This document shows, one piece after another, positions 7,549-17,074 of a stretch of DNA of 64,000 bases. Source of the stretch: JAPLMW01 sp964619675 (GTDB lineage: Bacteria; Planctomycetota; Phycisphaerae; Sedimentisphaerales; UBA12454); contig CAZUEO010000008.1 of assembly GCA_964619675.1 (NCBI GenBank), forward strand, positions 12,303 to 76,302, given 5' to 3'. The position numbers and the translations under genes were made by a program. The notes under the pieces were generated by a model that had not been told where the DNA came from, did no database searches, and saw only the letters and a program-made list of their open reading frames with translations. How positions within the stretch are numbered: the first letter of the stretch is position 1; each line of letters starts with the position of its first letter.

Positions 7549-9299
7549 TGTTGGCTTATATCCGGCAATTCCTGCAGATATTCCCTGAGTTTGCCGCCTA
7601 TCAGATTGCCGCGAAGTTTCACAGGCGTATCCTGCCCCGGCACAAGTAACACGCTCACCGGTATTGCAGGCTCATTATAAATTTCCTTCAAAGCAACTGC
7701 TGCGGGATAATCGTAATCCGTCGTATCAGCTCTTATCGCAAGCACACCCTTTTGCTTTATCAGGCCTGCGATTTTTTTGTTTGAATACACCATTCTGTCA
7801 AGCACCTTGCACGACAGGCACCAGTCCGCGGTAAACTTCAAAAGCACAGGCTGATTGTTACTCTGCGCTGCTGCAATAACCTCCTCATCGTAGCTCTGCC
7901 AGTCGATAAGCCCCTTTTGCTGGGCAGCCAGAAGTCCAAAACCGAAAAACACCGCAAGCACAATCGCCGCCAGTCTTATCAGCCATTTCTTTGTCTTTTG
8001 CGTATTATATTGCACCCAGACGCCCCACATCCAGACGCATACCGCAAGCACAATCGTATAATAAAGAATATCTATAATTCTATCTAACTGCACTGCTTCG
8101 AGCAGCTTTACGCCGATTGCCAGCAGGATAAAGCCCGTAGCGTGTTTGAAAAGCTCCATCCACCTGCCCGGCTTGGGAATTTTAGCAAGCAGGCCGGGAA
8201 GACAGGTTAATATCACATAAGGTAGAGCCATACCGACCCCGATGAGCAGTATCGCAGTTGTGGCAAGCGGTATCGGCTGACTCTGCGCCCAGGCAAGAAC
8301 AAATGCAAGTATCGCAAAGCTGCAAGGCGTACTCAAAACCGCAGCCAAAAATCCCATACCGACTGAGCCGCCGTAGCCTGCTCTTTGTTTATCCGAACCG
8401 CCGATTGACGCGGGTATGCCGAACGTGAATAATCCGAACATATACAGCGCCAGCACAACCATTAAAAGCGCCATCGCGATTACAAACGCAGGACTTCTAA
8501 ACTGGTCGCCCCACTGAAAGGCCAGGCCGAACCCGAGCTTGAGAACGATACCTGCCGCCGCAAGTGCTGCAAAGAAAAGGATAATACCTACTGCAAACGC
8601 AATGCCCAGTGCAATACTCTTTGCCCTGCTCTTGCCCGACTGGGCGACGAGCCGCATAACAATAATCGGCAGCACAGGCCACACACAGGGCATAACGTTA
8701 AGCAAAAGCCCCGCTAATATCGCCAGAGGTAATACTAACATCGGTGCGCTCGCGCGGTTAGTCCCGCCAATACTTTGGCGGGGTACTATAAACGCAGGTT
8801 TGTCCATTTGTGCGGATTTTGAAATATCGATTTTTTCTGCAAGCTCATAGTGCCCCATACTGCACAACTGGTCGGAGCAGATAGCGCCATCTATCGCGAT
8901 TTTAACTTCGGTACTTTGGCTTTTCGTATCTGCGGTAAAAGGAACAAAAACGCTGAAACTGCCGCTGAAAACCTCGAGCCTTTTATTTGTAATCTTATCG
9001 AGATACAGCTCTCCTTTTGGAAAAACAGGGTCGGAAAAGATAATGCCGTTTGCCTGCGCGTTTATTTTAAGATTCATCCCTGGCGGCGCCGTTTCTTCAT
9101 CTGCGTAGAAATGCCAGTCCTTTGCGAGAGTGATTTTTACTTGAATTGCGCTGTTTGAGTTTGGCGCGACTGCCTGGTGCTGGAGGACAAGTTCTATTTC
9201 GACGAATTCGTCTTTAATTATATCTGCCGCTGCGGCAGATATAGAAAACGAGGTAATCGCTACAATCGCAACTGAAAAAATTAAACACTTTTTTCTCAT
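7545..9299 (-). CDS. dsbD: Thiol:disulfide interchange protein DsbD
   Basis: The start is taken at MRKK (9299), not at an ATG 27 bases upstream: GAGGG lies six bases before it, and a promoter at 9333-9361 would start the RNA near 9326. The protein has a signal peptide, an N-terminal beta domain with the Cys pair CSDQLC, eight membrane segments with the redox cysteines in MPCVWPVLP and STPCSFAIL, and a C-terminal thioredoxin domain with WCLSCK. It carries electrons from cytoplasmic thioredoxin to periplasmic thiol partners. A palindromic repeat is inserted in the linker before the first membrane segment (PRQSIGGTN). Confidence 0.93.
   Translation of the reverse strand: MRKKCLIFSVAIVAITSFSISAAAADIIKDEFVEIELVLQHQAVAPNSNSAIQVKITLAKDWHFYADEETAPPGMNLKINAQANGIIFSDPVFPKGELYLDKITNKRLEVFSGSFSVFVPFTADTKSQSTEVKIAIDGAICSDQLCSMGHYELAEKIDISKSAQMDKPAFIVPRQSIGGTNRASAPMLVLPLAILAGLLLNVMPCVWPVLPIIVMRLVAQSGKSRAKSIALGIAFAVGIILFFAALAAAGIVLKLGFGLAFQWGDQFRSPAFVIAMALLMVVLALYMFGLFTFGIPASIGGSDKQRAGYGGSVGMGFLAAVLSTPCSFAILAFVLAWAQSQPIPLATTAILLIGVGMALPYVILTCLPGLLAKIPKPGRWMELFKHATGFILLAIGVKLLEAVQLDRIIDILYYTIVLAVCVWMWGVWVQYNTQKTKKWLIRLAAIVLAVFFGFGLLAAQQKGLIDWQSYDEEVIAAAQSNNQPVLLKFTADWCLSCKVLDRMVYSNKKIAGLIKQKGVLAIRADTTDYDYPAAVALKEIYNEPAIPVSVLLVPGQDTPVKLRGNLIGGKLREYLQELPDISQQ
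8763..8782. repeat. Palindromic repeat within dsbD
   Basis: CCCGCCAA/TTGGCGGG with a 4-base loop is kept in frame in the linker between the periplasmic and membrane domains. It resembles the CCCGCCATCCCCGATGGCGG core of the tandem repeat at 11871. Confidence 0.6.
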
Positions 9300-9332
9300 G
9301 ATTGCCCTCTTTATTTGGCTATTCATTCATAG

Positions 9333-9361
9333 ATTATTGATAAATCCCTGCATTTTGTCAA
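9333..9361 (-). promoter_or_regulatory. dsbD promoter
   Basis: On the minus strand TTGACA (9361-9356) and AATAAT (9338-9333) with 17-base spacing. It supports the downstream dsbD start at 9299 with its Shine-Dalgarno sequence. Confidence 0.6.
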
Positions 9362-9605
9362 TTAAATGTTGAGGTGTATTTTATGCCCGGTTAGCCCTGC
9401 CGACATTTCCCCGCCTCAGGCGGCTCCTGCAACTAGCGACTAACGACCAGCGACTGGCGACTGCGTAATCCGTCCGCCGAAGGCGAGACCTCGCTAAATA
9501 GCGGGTGCAATCAGCGTTTAATTTTGATTTTTGATATGTAGTTTTTATTTTTGATATTTGATTTTTGATTTTTAAACTGTGGCTTTGGGCTTTTAGCTTT
9601 AACTT
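9362..9605. repeat. Low-complexity intergenic repeats
   Basis: About 240 bases without a gene. One part has GCGACT-like direct repeats (around 9433-9464); another has repeated TTTTGATTTTTGATA words (around 9521-9578). A hairpin CCTCGCTAAATAGCGGGT lies near 9489. No function can be read. Confidence 0.5.
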
Positions 9606-11567
9606 TTAAGTTTCTTTCCCCTGCTCTGGCTTGTCCGCCTTTGGCGGACTTATCTTTTCCTGCTCGGCCTTGAGCAAATCGCCCACGGTCGGCTTGTTTA
9701 GCTCGCCGCCTTCGAGAATGATTTTCACTTCAGCGGCGTCGAGCGTTTCATATTTCAAAAGCGCCTCTGCAACCGCCACGAGTTTATCCCGATTCTTCTC
9801 TATAATTTCTCTTGCGGCCTTATAAGCCTGGTCGATGAACTTTTTGACCTCATTATCGATAACTTCTGCCGTTTTCTGCGAATATTCCGGCCCGCCAAGT
9901 CCGAAATACTCCTGCGTCTGTGAGCTGTAGTCAATCGGGCCCAGTTCCGCGCTCATACCCCAGGTCTGAACCATTTCTTTTGCGAGCGAGGTAGCCATTT
10001 TAATATCCATTTGCGCGCCGCTGGATATATCATCGCAGAAAAGCTCTTCAGCTATGCGCCCGCCGAAGCAGATTTGCAATTGAGCCATACAATATCTTCT
10101 TGTAAAGTGAGTTCTGTCTTTTTCCGGCAGTGAAAAGGTGGCCCCGCCCATCGGGCCTCTCGGAATAATGCTGACCTTATGCAGCGGGTCGGCGTCTTTG
10201 AGCATAGACTGGACCAGCGTATGGCCTGCCTCGTGATATGCGGTCAGTTTTTTATCGGCCTGGTCAACCGCCCTGCTGCGTTTTTTCCTGCCCCAGCGGA
10301 CCTTGTCCCTGGCCTCTTCGAGGTCTTCAATCTCGACAAAGTCCTTATTACTCATCGTCGCTGCGATAGCCGCCTCGTTAATTATCGCTTCAAGGTCGGC
10401 GCCGCTGAACATAGGCGTACCTCTTGCTATCCTTTCAAGGTTCACATTCGGCCCCATTTTGACCTTGCGTGCGTGAATCTTGAGTATTTCCGTCCTGCCT
10501 TTGACGTCTGGCAGAGGTATATAAACCTGTCTGTCGAATCTCCCGGGGCGGGTAAGGGCCTTATCGAGTATATCTCCGCGGTTGGTAGCCGCCATTACGA
10601 TGACCTGGTCGTTGGTATCGAAGCCGTCCATCTCGACGAGTATTGCGTTTAGGGTCTGTTCTCTTTCGTCATGTCCGCCGCTTACGAAGCCAGGCCCGCG
10701 CTTTCTGCCGATAGCGTCGACTTCATCGAGGAAGATAATACAGGGCGAGTTTTCCTTTGCTGTTTTGAACAGGTCTCGCACGCGGGATGCGCCTACGCCG
10801 ACAAACATCTCGACGAAATCGCTTCCCGATATACTGAAAAACGGCACACTCGCCTGACCTGCGATAGCCTTGGCCAGCAGGGTCTTGCCGCAGCCGGGCG
10901 GCCCTATCAGCAGTATGCCTCTCGGTATCCTGCCGCCGATTTTCTGAAACTTTTTCGGATGCCTTAAAAACTCGATAATTTCCGCAACCTCTTCCTTCGC
11001 CTCCTCGATGCCCGCGACATCATCGAAGGTTACCTTTATCTGCTCCTTGCCGTGCATTTTATGTTTGCTTCTTCCGAAGCTCATAAGCATACCGCCAGGC
11101 CCGTCCCTGACGTTCCTTACAAACAAAAAATAGAAGAAGGCAACCATCAGCACGATGGGCAGAATCCAGCTCAGGATGGGCATTAATATCTGGGGTTTGG
11201 CAACTGTCCATTTGACATTTGCCGCCTCAAGTTTCTCGGTAATATCCGGCAGCATTTCCGGATGATAGCCGACACTGAACGTTTTAGAGGCCTTTGGCGG
11301 CCGCGATTTCAGCCCTGCTGCGTTAAACGTGCCGGTCATTTCACGTTCTGTGATTTCAACGCTTTCGATTTTCCCTTCCGCAATATACCTGTCAAACTCA
11401 TCATTGGTTATCCCGTCCCGCTGCTGATACATCTGATATGTCATCATAATGGTAAAAATGAGAAGCATTATGAGAAGCCATCTGAAAGGCATTTTTCTGC
11501 CGCCCAAGGGCTGCTTTTTTCCGAGATTTGGCGGCTGTTTTTTCATATTCTGTCTTTTTCTATTCAT
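9606..11567 (-). CDS. ftsH: ATP-dependent zinc metalloprotease FtsH
   Basis: A 653-residue membrane-anchored AAA+ protease for quality control of membrane and regulatory proteins. Two transmembrane segments (about 30-47 and 129-150) flank a periplasmic domain. The Walker A motif GPPGCGKT is at 222-229, Walker B FLDEVDAIG at 279-287, and the zinc site HEAGH at 445-449. The C-terminal tail includes a palindromic repeat read in frame (GTCCGCC/GGCGGAC, 9633-9649). It is a single-gene unit followed by repeat-rich DNA. Confidence 0.97.
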   Translation of the reverse strand: MNRKRQNMKKQPPNLGKKQPLGGRKMPFRWLLIMLLIFTIMMTYQMYQQRDGITNDEFDRYIAEGKIESVEITEREMTGTFNAAGLKSRPPKASKTFSVGYHPEMLPDITEKLEAANVKWTVAKPQILMPILSWILPIVLMVAFFYFLFVRNVRDGPGGMLMSFGRSKHKMHGKEQIKVTFDDVAGIEEAKEEVAEIIEFLRHPKKFQKIGGRIPRGILLIGPPGCGKTLLAKAIAGQASVPFFSISGSDFVEMFVGVGASRVRDLFKTAKENSPCIIFLDEVDAIGRKRGPGFVSGGHDEREQTLNAILVEMDGFDTNDQVIVMAATNRGDILDKALTRPGRFDRQVYIPLPDVKGRTEILKIHARKVKMGPNVNLERIARGTPMFSGADLEAIINEAAIAATMSNKDFVEIEDLEEARDKVRWGRKKRSRAVDQADKKLTAYHEAGHTLVQSMLKDADPLHKVSIIPRGPMGGATFSLPEKDRTHFTRRYCMAQLQICFGGRIAEELFCDDISSGAQMDIKMATSLAKEMVQTWGMSAELGPIDYSSQTQEYFGLGGPEYSQKTAEVIDNEVKKFIDQAYKAAREIIEKNRDKLVAVAEALLKYETLDAAEVKIILEGGELNKPTVGDLLKAEQEKISPPKADKPEQGKET

Positions 11568-11730
11568 AAACTATTGTTTATACGCTGTTTAGGGCAGGTT
11601 GTTTAGCCGTTAAAATTGTTATCGGCATCTTAAGTCTCCGTTTTTAATGGATTTAAACCCTTATTTTACAACTTTGTGCTTCAATTATACAATAAAAAAA
11701 AACCCAAAACTACAGAAACAAAAAAGGACA

Positions 11731-11945
11731 GTTTAGCCCCGCCATCCCCGATGGCGNNNNNNNNNNNNNNNNNNNNNNNNNNNNNNNNNNNNNNNNNNNN
11801 NNNNNNNNNNNNNNNNNNNNNNNNNNNNNNNNNNNNNNNNNNNNNNNNNNNNNNNNGGGTCCGTCTTATTGTCCCGCCATCCCCGATGGCGGGGTCCGTC
11901 TTATTGTCCCGCCATCCCCGATGGCGGGGTCCGTCTTATTGTCCC
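11731..11945. repeat. 35-bp tandem repeat array interrupted by the gap
   Basis: Two complete identical 35-bp units occupy 11871-11905 and 11906-11940, with a partial unit on each side of the gap. Each unit contains CCCGCCATCCCCGATGGCGG, a near-palindrome, plus GTCCGTCTTATT. There are no spacers between units, so it is not a CRISPR array. A related longer palindrome with arms CCCGTCATC and GATGACGGG follows at 11944-11983. Confidence 0.85.
11757..11856. other. Assembly gap of 100 N
   Basis: A run of exactly 100 N, the usual placeholder of a scaffolder, inside the 35-bp tandem repeat. The true number of repeat units is unknown. Confidence 0.98.
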
Positions 11946-11983
11946 GTCATCTTGAATTCGCCGTAGGCGAATTTGATGACGGG

Positions 11984-12270
11984 ATTCATCCGGCGGATTT
12001 GTCATTCCGACCATTGTGGAGGAATCTATTCTATTCCAATTCTCGATTTTCTATTTTGGTGGCTGTTGCTGCCTTCGGTTCGGCAATCAATTGTTCCCCT
12101 GCCCCGTGAGATGCCGCTTCGGCTATCTCATCGGGGTCATCGCAGCCCTTGGCAGCAACTGTAATTTCCGGGTTAGCCCTGCCATTACGGAGTTTACCCT
12201 CGCGCAGGCGGCGGGGCAGGGTTCACTCAAAATCCTTAAGCCCCCAATTTCATATTGGGGGTTCGTTGTT
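11984..12270. other. Gene-free stretch with hairpins
   Basis: No supported gene. It contains a CCCCCAAT/ATTGGGGG hairpin (12241-12261) and inverted pieces of the kind found elsewhere in the window's spacers. Confidence 0.45.
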
Positions 12271-12456
12271 CCCTATACGCTATACGCTACACCCTATACG
12301 CTATACGCTATACGCTACACGCTATACGCTACACGCTACACCCTATACGCTACACGCTATACCCTATACGCTATACGCTATACGCTACACGCTACACCCT
12401 ATACGCTATACGCTACACGCTACACGCTACACCCTGTACCCTATCCCCTATACGCT
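12271..12456. repeat. 7-bp minisatellite (CTATACG / CTACACG / CTACACC)
   Basis: About 26 tandem heptamers built from CTATACG, CTACACG, CTACACC and CTATACC. Since 7 is not a multiple of 3, all three frames stay open and give spurious Tyr-Thr-Leu-rich reading frames. No coding signal is seen. The following 12457-12652 holds no gene. Confidence 0.9.
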
Positions 12457-12652
12457 GTTTAAATGCAGGGTTGACAAAAAGTAAACGCAAGTTTTATCGA
12501 TTTTTGGGGCGGGAAAAATGGGTTATGTTTGAAAAGAAAAAGATATTTTGTCAGGTTAAGGAATAACTATTACAGAACAACGCTTTTTGCCTTGCTTAAT
12601 CGATTCCTTATTTCATGGAATTTTTAACGATGCTTTTTATCAAATTTACCAA

Positions 12653-13129
12653 TTATCCTTTCGTAGAATATAATTGAAACAATTGTGAAATAAAGGCCCA
12701 CATCATTATCCCTGCTGCCCCTAAAGCAGTTGGGATAACAATACATAACTGTACTACCCAAATGCGAATATGCCATATATTCGCTGTATTCAATTTTGCC
12801 TTAAATATATTCCATCTTTCAATAAAATCATATGTTTGGCCGGGTTTTACTTCGATTAGCTCTTTCTGCCAAGTTAGTATTAGCCAACTGCTAAAAATCA
12901 TCTTATAGGTTTCAAAGAAAATCAAAGCGATAAGCGAAATATTTATCAAAATAGCCCCCCACAAAGCTTGAACGGAAGAAATATGGTCTTTAATTAATGT
13001 CCACAAGCCGAAAAAACCTGCATAGCCAATAACAAGGATGATACTGTTGTATGTGTGAGATCTATCATACAATGTAGATAGTATCTGTTTCTGGTCTTCA
13101 ATGATTTTCTGAGCGACATCATCAAGCAT
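12653..13129 (-). CDS. Small membrane protein coupled to the type IIG enzyme
   Basis: I do not recognise the family. The 158-residue product has an N-terminal helix (about 1-25) and three probable membrane segments: about 28-47 (SIILVIGYAGFFGLW), 55-78 (LWGAILINISLIALIFF) and 122-150 (VVQLCIVIPTALGAAGIMMW). A soluble loop of about 40 residues precedes the last one. Its start lies 8 bases inside the 3' end of the upstream restriction-modification gene, so the two are translationally coupled. It may be a membrane partner of that defence gene or an unrelated passenger. Confidence 0.72.
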   Translation of the reverse strand: MLDDVAQKIIEDQKQILSTLYDRSHTYNSIILVIGYAGFFGLWTLIKDHISSVQALWGAILINISLIALIFFETYKMIFSSWLILTWQKELIEVKPGQTYDFIERWNIFKAKLNTANIWHIRIWVVQLCIVIPTALGAAGIMMWAFISQLFQLYSTKG

Positions 13130-16046
13130 TTTTTCTTCCGCCTTCCACTATCTTGATTTCGTCCGGCGTCAGGCCATATAATTCATAGACAAGATTATCT
13201 ATTTGTTTGTTAGTGGCTTCTATCTCCCGCTGCAATCTTTCCTTGTCTGACGGAACCTTTGCTTTACTCAATTTTTTGTGTAACTCCAGCATCACTTTGG
13301 TTAAACCAACCATTTTGTCGTGCTGACGCTTCTCTTTTGGATCATTGAAATCAATTACGCGAATCGGCAGTTGTTTAAGTTTTGCAAATTTAACTTGCGC
13401 AAAAACTCGCCCCTTTTCTTTGGAAATATCTTGATAGACATAGCTCAGAAATGTGCTGTTCAGAAGCCCGAGAAAATACTCCGGAGCATGTTGCCCTTTT
13501 CCTTCAGGTGTTATACATAATACGCTTCTACCAAACCAAATTCCTTTATAGTCAATACAAGCAAAAATCTTATCAGCAGTTTGCCGCAAAAGGATTTTTG
13601 GGGTTCTCTCGTAAATCTCAACTGCTAATCGCACAACCTCATTATCTCGTAATCGCTTTCGACATTCCGGGCGGCAGAACCTATTTGTTTCTTCAGAAAT
13701 CCAATATCTTCCAATATCTGACCCTTTCCAGAACATAACATGAGATGCCTTTTCTCGTTGTCCCTCATATAGCAACCTTGCGCCCAGATTATCGTTTCCT
13801 TTTGCCTCCATTCCTACCCCAACCCTCTGATAATTAATGCCGGCATCTCTGCACTTAAGCTCTTTTATGTCTCCGAGTTTAGCCCAAACTTTCTTGCCGA
13901 AATTCATCTTAATAGAAAAAGCCATGTCCGGCGCAGACACAAATTCTGTCTGTTTAATAATTTTCGGTGTTCCTTCAGGTGCCGCTAATATTGCGGCTTT
14001 AGCTCCGTTATCATTACAACTACTAACATCAACGAACCGAACACAGTGGGTTGGATCGGCTGATAAATTTTTCACAACAAAAATACAGGAAGGAGCTACG
14101 ACATCTTCAAAGACGTTCTCGCCCAAATCAACAAGGTTTTCTATGGAAAACCGAAGTAGTATAGTACGAACATCTGCATAACGATTTTGACGTAATAATG
14201 TCTGCGGTACAATCATAGATACATAACCACCTTTTCCGATCAGTCGGCAAGCTCTCGAAACGAACAACTTAAAACTATCCGTTGCTTTTTTCACGCAGTC
14301 TTCATATTTTTGATGAAAATACTCAATCTCTCTGTCAATATCGGCACCCCAAGGTGGATTGCCTATCACTGCATCGAATCCGAGGCTCTTGCCAGAGAAG
14401 ATTTCCGGGAATCCCTGTTCCCAATCAAATGCGTTTATTCGCCTTTTATCTTCATCGCCAAGTTTATCTGCCCCCGGCATCTTATAAAAATCAGTCCCGA
14501 TGAGCGAATTGCCGCACTTGATATTATTTCCTAAATCCGGCAAGGCTCTTTCGTGAAAAATCCTGAAAATCTGCTGAACCGACTCCTGACTTTCGCCTTC
14601 GAGGACTTTCAATAACAAACTTAATTTTGTAACTTCGACCGCCTGATAGTCGATATCGACGCCGAAAATATTATTGAGCAGAATTTGTTTTTTCTCTTTG
14701 ATTGTCAGATACCATTTCCCACCCTTACCCTGATAAACTTGCTTTTTGTACTTTTCCGGCCCGTTTTTTAAGTACCAATACTGATGATAATTCAAAAGAT
14801 ATGTATACGCACCCAAAAGAAATGAGCCGGAGCCACAGGCAGGGTCAAGAATCTTTAACTTACTTATTTCTTTCGGTGTTTTTCCTTCGCAGAGTTTTCC
14901 AACAGTATTTTTTACGATGTAATCAACAATATATTCAGGTGTATAATAAACCCCGCCAGCTTTTTTAACTTCGGGCTTATCTTCAATTTTGATGGTTCTG
15001 GCAGAAGTGATTCGTATGACTTTGCCTAAAAATTGTTCATAGACATTACCAAGTATCTCCGCAGGCAAAACCGAAAATTCATAAGGACTCTGAGGATAAT
15101 AGAGATTATGTAAAATCCAGCTTATTGGACTATCAGGCACATTCAGCGTAAGCGTTAGTTCGTCTGGTGGTTCATTTCTTCCCTTTTCAAATTCAAAATA
15201 AAACAGTCCCGAATTATATTTTGCATCTGCTTTTCTGAATAGTTCACAAAGACGATTATATACGTCTGTGCCATTTTTTAATGCCATTAACTGGCCATAC
15301 TGCTCAATTCCCCTGTCCTCGCACATTCTTAAAAACAGTATTCTGTCGATTATCCTTTGAACTGCAAAATTTACCTCAATGGCTCCCAGTTCTCTGTTTT
15401 GACGGGCTATGTAAGTTGCAAGATTTTTGCGCCAGTGCTCTATTTCCTCCAGAAATTCCTTATCTACCGTGCTTGTTCCTCTTCTGCCCTTGCCTTTTAT
15501 TACGAATTTATCGAAAGACCCCTTCAAAACAGCTTCTTTTGAGAATATGCTGCTAATCTCTCTCCACCGCTCTATGTAATCCTTATATGTTATATGCATT
15601 ACCCTTGCCGTGGTCGGCCAGTCGGTATGCTGCGGCTTTATTTGGCAATCATAAACGGCGAATTCTTCAAAATCCGTCAGAATCGACAATGGCAACTTTG
15701 CACTCCAAGCATACCGGCGTAATTGATAGGCCGGTTCTTTATTCCCTCCGATATCAACAGATGGTTTCTTCGCCTCTAAGAAAAACTTTCGTGTTCCGCC
15801 TATTCGAAAGCAGTAATCCGGGGCTTTTGTCGCTCCGCCAATTTTTATGGCATCTTCGTGTATAACGTCTTTGTATGGTTCGGCGTACCCCTTCTTGTTA
15901 GAAATGTCCCATCCTAATGCCTCAAAGAATGGGTCTATAAATTCCCTCCGCACCTGAGCTTCGTTGTATCCCTGCCGCTTATAATCTTCTATATTGCCGG
16001 CAAAACGCTCAACAAGCTCCTTAACTTCCTTGGGCGCACAATCCAT
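13122..16046 (-). CDS. Type IIG restriction-modification enzyme (Eco57I-like)
   Basis: A 974-residue single-chain enzyme that both methylates adenine and cuts DNA. The N-terminal nuclease domain resembles HsdR_N, with D77 in APDYCF and E91-x-K93 in FFLEAKKP (PD-ExK type). A helical linker follows, then the N6-adenine methyltransferase with motif I DPACGSGSFL (401-410) and motif IV NPPW (563-566). The C-terminal third should be the target-recognition region. YYTPEYIVDYIV (367-378) is the usual approach to motif I in this family. No separate methylase or specificity gene is nearby, as expected for type IIG. The recognition site cannot be read. Confidence 0.92.
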   Translation of the reverse strand: MDCAPKEVKELVERFAGNIEDYKRQGYNEAQVRREFIDPFFEALGWDISNKKGYAEPYKDVIHEDAIKIGGATKAPDYCFRIGGTRKFFLEAKKPSVDIGGNKEPAYQLRRYAWSAKLPLSILTDFEEFAVYDCQIKPQHTDWPTTARVMHITYKDYIERWREISSIFSKEAVLKGSFDKFVIKGKGRRGTSTVDKEFLEEIEHWRKNLATYIARQNRELGAIEVNFAVQRIIDRILFLRMCEDRGIEQYGQLMALKNGTDVYNRLCELFRKADAKYNSGLFYFEFEKGRNEPPDELTLTLNVPDSPISWILHNLYYPQSPYEFSVLPAEILGNVYEQFLGKVIRITSARTIKIEDKPEVKKAGGVYYTPEYIVDYIVKNTVGKLCEGKTPKEISKLKILDPACGSGSFLLGAYTYLLNYHQYWYLKNGPEKYKKQVYQGKGGKWYLTIKEKKQILLNNIFGVDIDYQAVEVTKLSLLLKVLEGESQESVQQIFRIFHERALPDLGNNIKCGNSLIGTDFYKMPGADKLGDEDKRRINAFDWEQGFPEIFSGKSLGFDAVIGNPPWGADIDREIEYFHQKYEDCVKKATDSFKLFVSRACRLIGKGGYVSMIVPQTLLRQNRYADVRTILLRFSIENLVDLGENVFEDVVAPSCIFVVKNLSADPTHCVRFVDVSSCNDNGAKAAILAAPEGTPKIIKQTEFVSAPDMAFSIKMNFGKKVWAKLGDIKELKCRDAGINYQRVGVGMEAKGNDNLGARLLYEGQREKASHVMFWKGSDIGRYWISEETNRFCRPECRKRLRDNEVVRLAVEIYERTPKILLRQTADKIFACIDYKGIWFGRSVLCITPEGKGQHAPEYFLGLLNSTFLSYVYQDISKEKGRVFAQVKFAKLKQLPIRVIDFNDPKEKRQHDKMVGLTKVMLELHKKLSKAKVPSDKERLQREIEATNKQIDNLVYELYGLTPDEIKIVEGGRKNA

Positions 16047-16086
16047 AACTTATCCTTGGTTCTACAGAGTTAAAATTACTAAATAT

Positions 16087-16115
16087 ACGATACTCATCTT
16101 CCTTTCTTTTGTCAA
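16087..16115 (-). promoter_or_regulatory. Promoter of the type IIG gene
   Basis: On the minus strand TTGACA (16115-16110) and TATCGT (16092-16087) spaced by 17 bases, about 40 bases before the ATG at 16046. Confidence 0.5.
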
Positions 16116-16210
16116 TAATTGCCTTTTAGGCTTTAAGCGAGCGTAGAATAATAGAAAAGCTAATCTGTGTTAATCCTCCTTTACTAAAGCTACGAAGGAC
16201 AAGTTCGCGA

Positions 16211-17074
16211 TTAAACAAAGCTTTTTATTTTCGCTGCACAAATACGTTTCGTAAGTTTCTGTAATGCCTTCACTCTGGCCGCCAAATATTCAAGCTCTGT
16301 CTTTGTGATTTTGTATTCAGGAACGTAACGAGCCTCGACGTAAGCGCGATTCAGTAAATCAAACAGCCGCTTTTCCTCGTTACTACCCTGCGGGAAGATG
16401 CCAAAAAAGGCCCTGTCATAATTGGCTGTCAATCGGGACAGCTTCTTTAAATCATGGCTCTTAGGCCTGTAATTTTTAAAAACCAGCATTATCGCAGCAT
16501 ATAAAGCCTCTGTGGTTTGATGAAGTAAAAACGCTGCCTTTTTATATAATTTTTTCTCAAACGCAGTTCCAAATAAAGTGTAAAAATCCTTCGCACTTTT
16601 GAACCATTGTTTAAAACTTTCTTTTGCAAGTTCGGCTCGCTGGTCTGGGTCGAGCTTTCTTCTGCGGGCGAGTTTAAACTTTTTTGAATCGTATAAAACG
16701 ATGCCTTCTTTTTTGATATCGGTGAAGAAATACTGGCCCTGCTTTAGTTTGCGGTTCACAAAATTGATATCGTGTGCGATGATTGTTACGGGAGTAAGCA
16801 GATGCATTGCGTTTATGCTTTTATCGAGCCTGTGCCAGTGATTTGTGCTGTTTGCGGTGCGGTTTGTCTCGACGACTGCTAAGATATCAAAATCAGAGAT
16901 ATATTCGTATATCGTATTGCCTTTGGTGCAGATATCTTCGACCCATTTTCCGCGTGCGTAGCTGCCGAACAGGATTAGCATCTGCAAATCAGGCGTTTTT
17001 TCGCGGATGAGTCTTGCGATGCGTGTTAGCTCATTTCTTTTCTGTTTCGGCAGACGTTTTAGCGTTTTCTTCAT
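16211..17074 (-). CDS. Nucleotidyltransferase-HEPN fusion protein
   Basis: A 287-residue protein. The N-terminal MNT-type nucleotidyltransferase has FGSYARG (36-42) and the acidic pair DFD (61-63) with a 19-residue insert between. The C-terminal half (about 140-270) is helical and fits a HEPN domain. MNT and HEPN usually occur as separate antitoxin and toxin, where MNT can AMPylate HEPN; single-chain forms are known in some bacteria. The gene lies upstream of the restriction-modification gene, which has its own promoter. The location next to defence genes fits a role in stress or phage response, but this is inference. Confidence 0.82.
   Translation of the reverse strand: MKKTLKRLPKQKRNELTRIARLIREKTPDLQMLILFGSYARGKWVEDICTKGNTIYEYISDFDILAVVETNRTANSTNHWHRLDKSINAMHLLTPVTIIAHDINFVNRKLKQGQYFFTDIKKEGIVLYDSKKFKLARRRKLDPDQRAELAKESFKQWFKSAKDFYTLFGTAFEKKLYKKAAFLLHQTTEALYAAIMLVFKNYRPKSHDLKKLSRLTANYDRAFFGIFPQGSNEEKRLFDLLNRAYVEARYVPEYKITKTELEYLAARVKALQKLTKRICAAKIKSFV

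Noticed and set aside
11871..11945. Possible CRISPR array
   Set aside because: The 35-bp units abut directly with no spacers, and there are no cas genes in the window.
12255..12566. Tyr/Thr/Leu-rich open frames in three phases
   Set aside because: They are products of the heptamer repeat, which leaves all frames open; no start signals or conserved domain.
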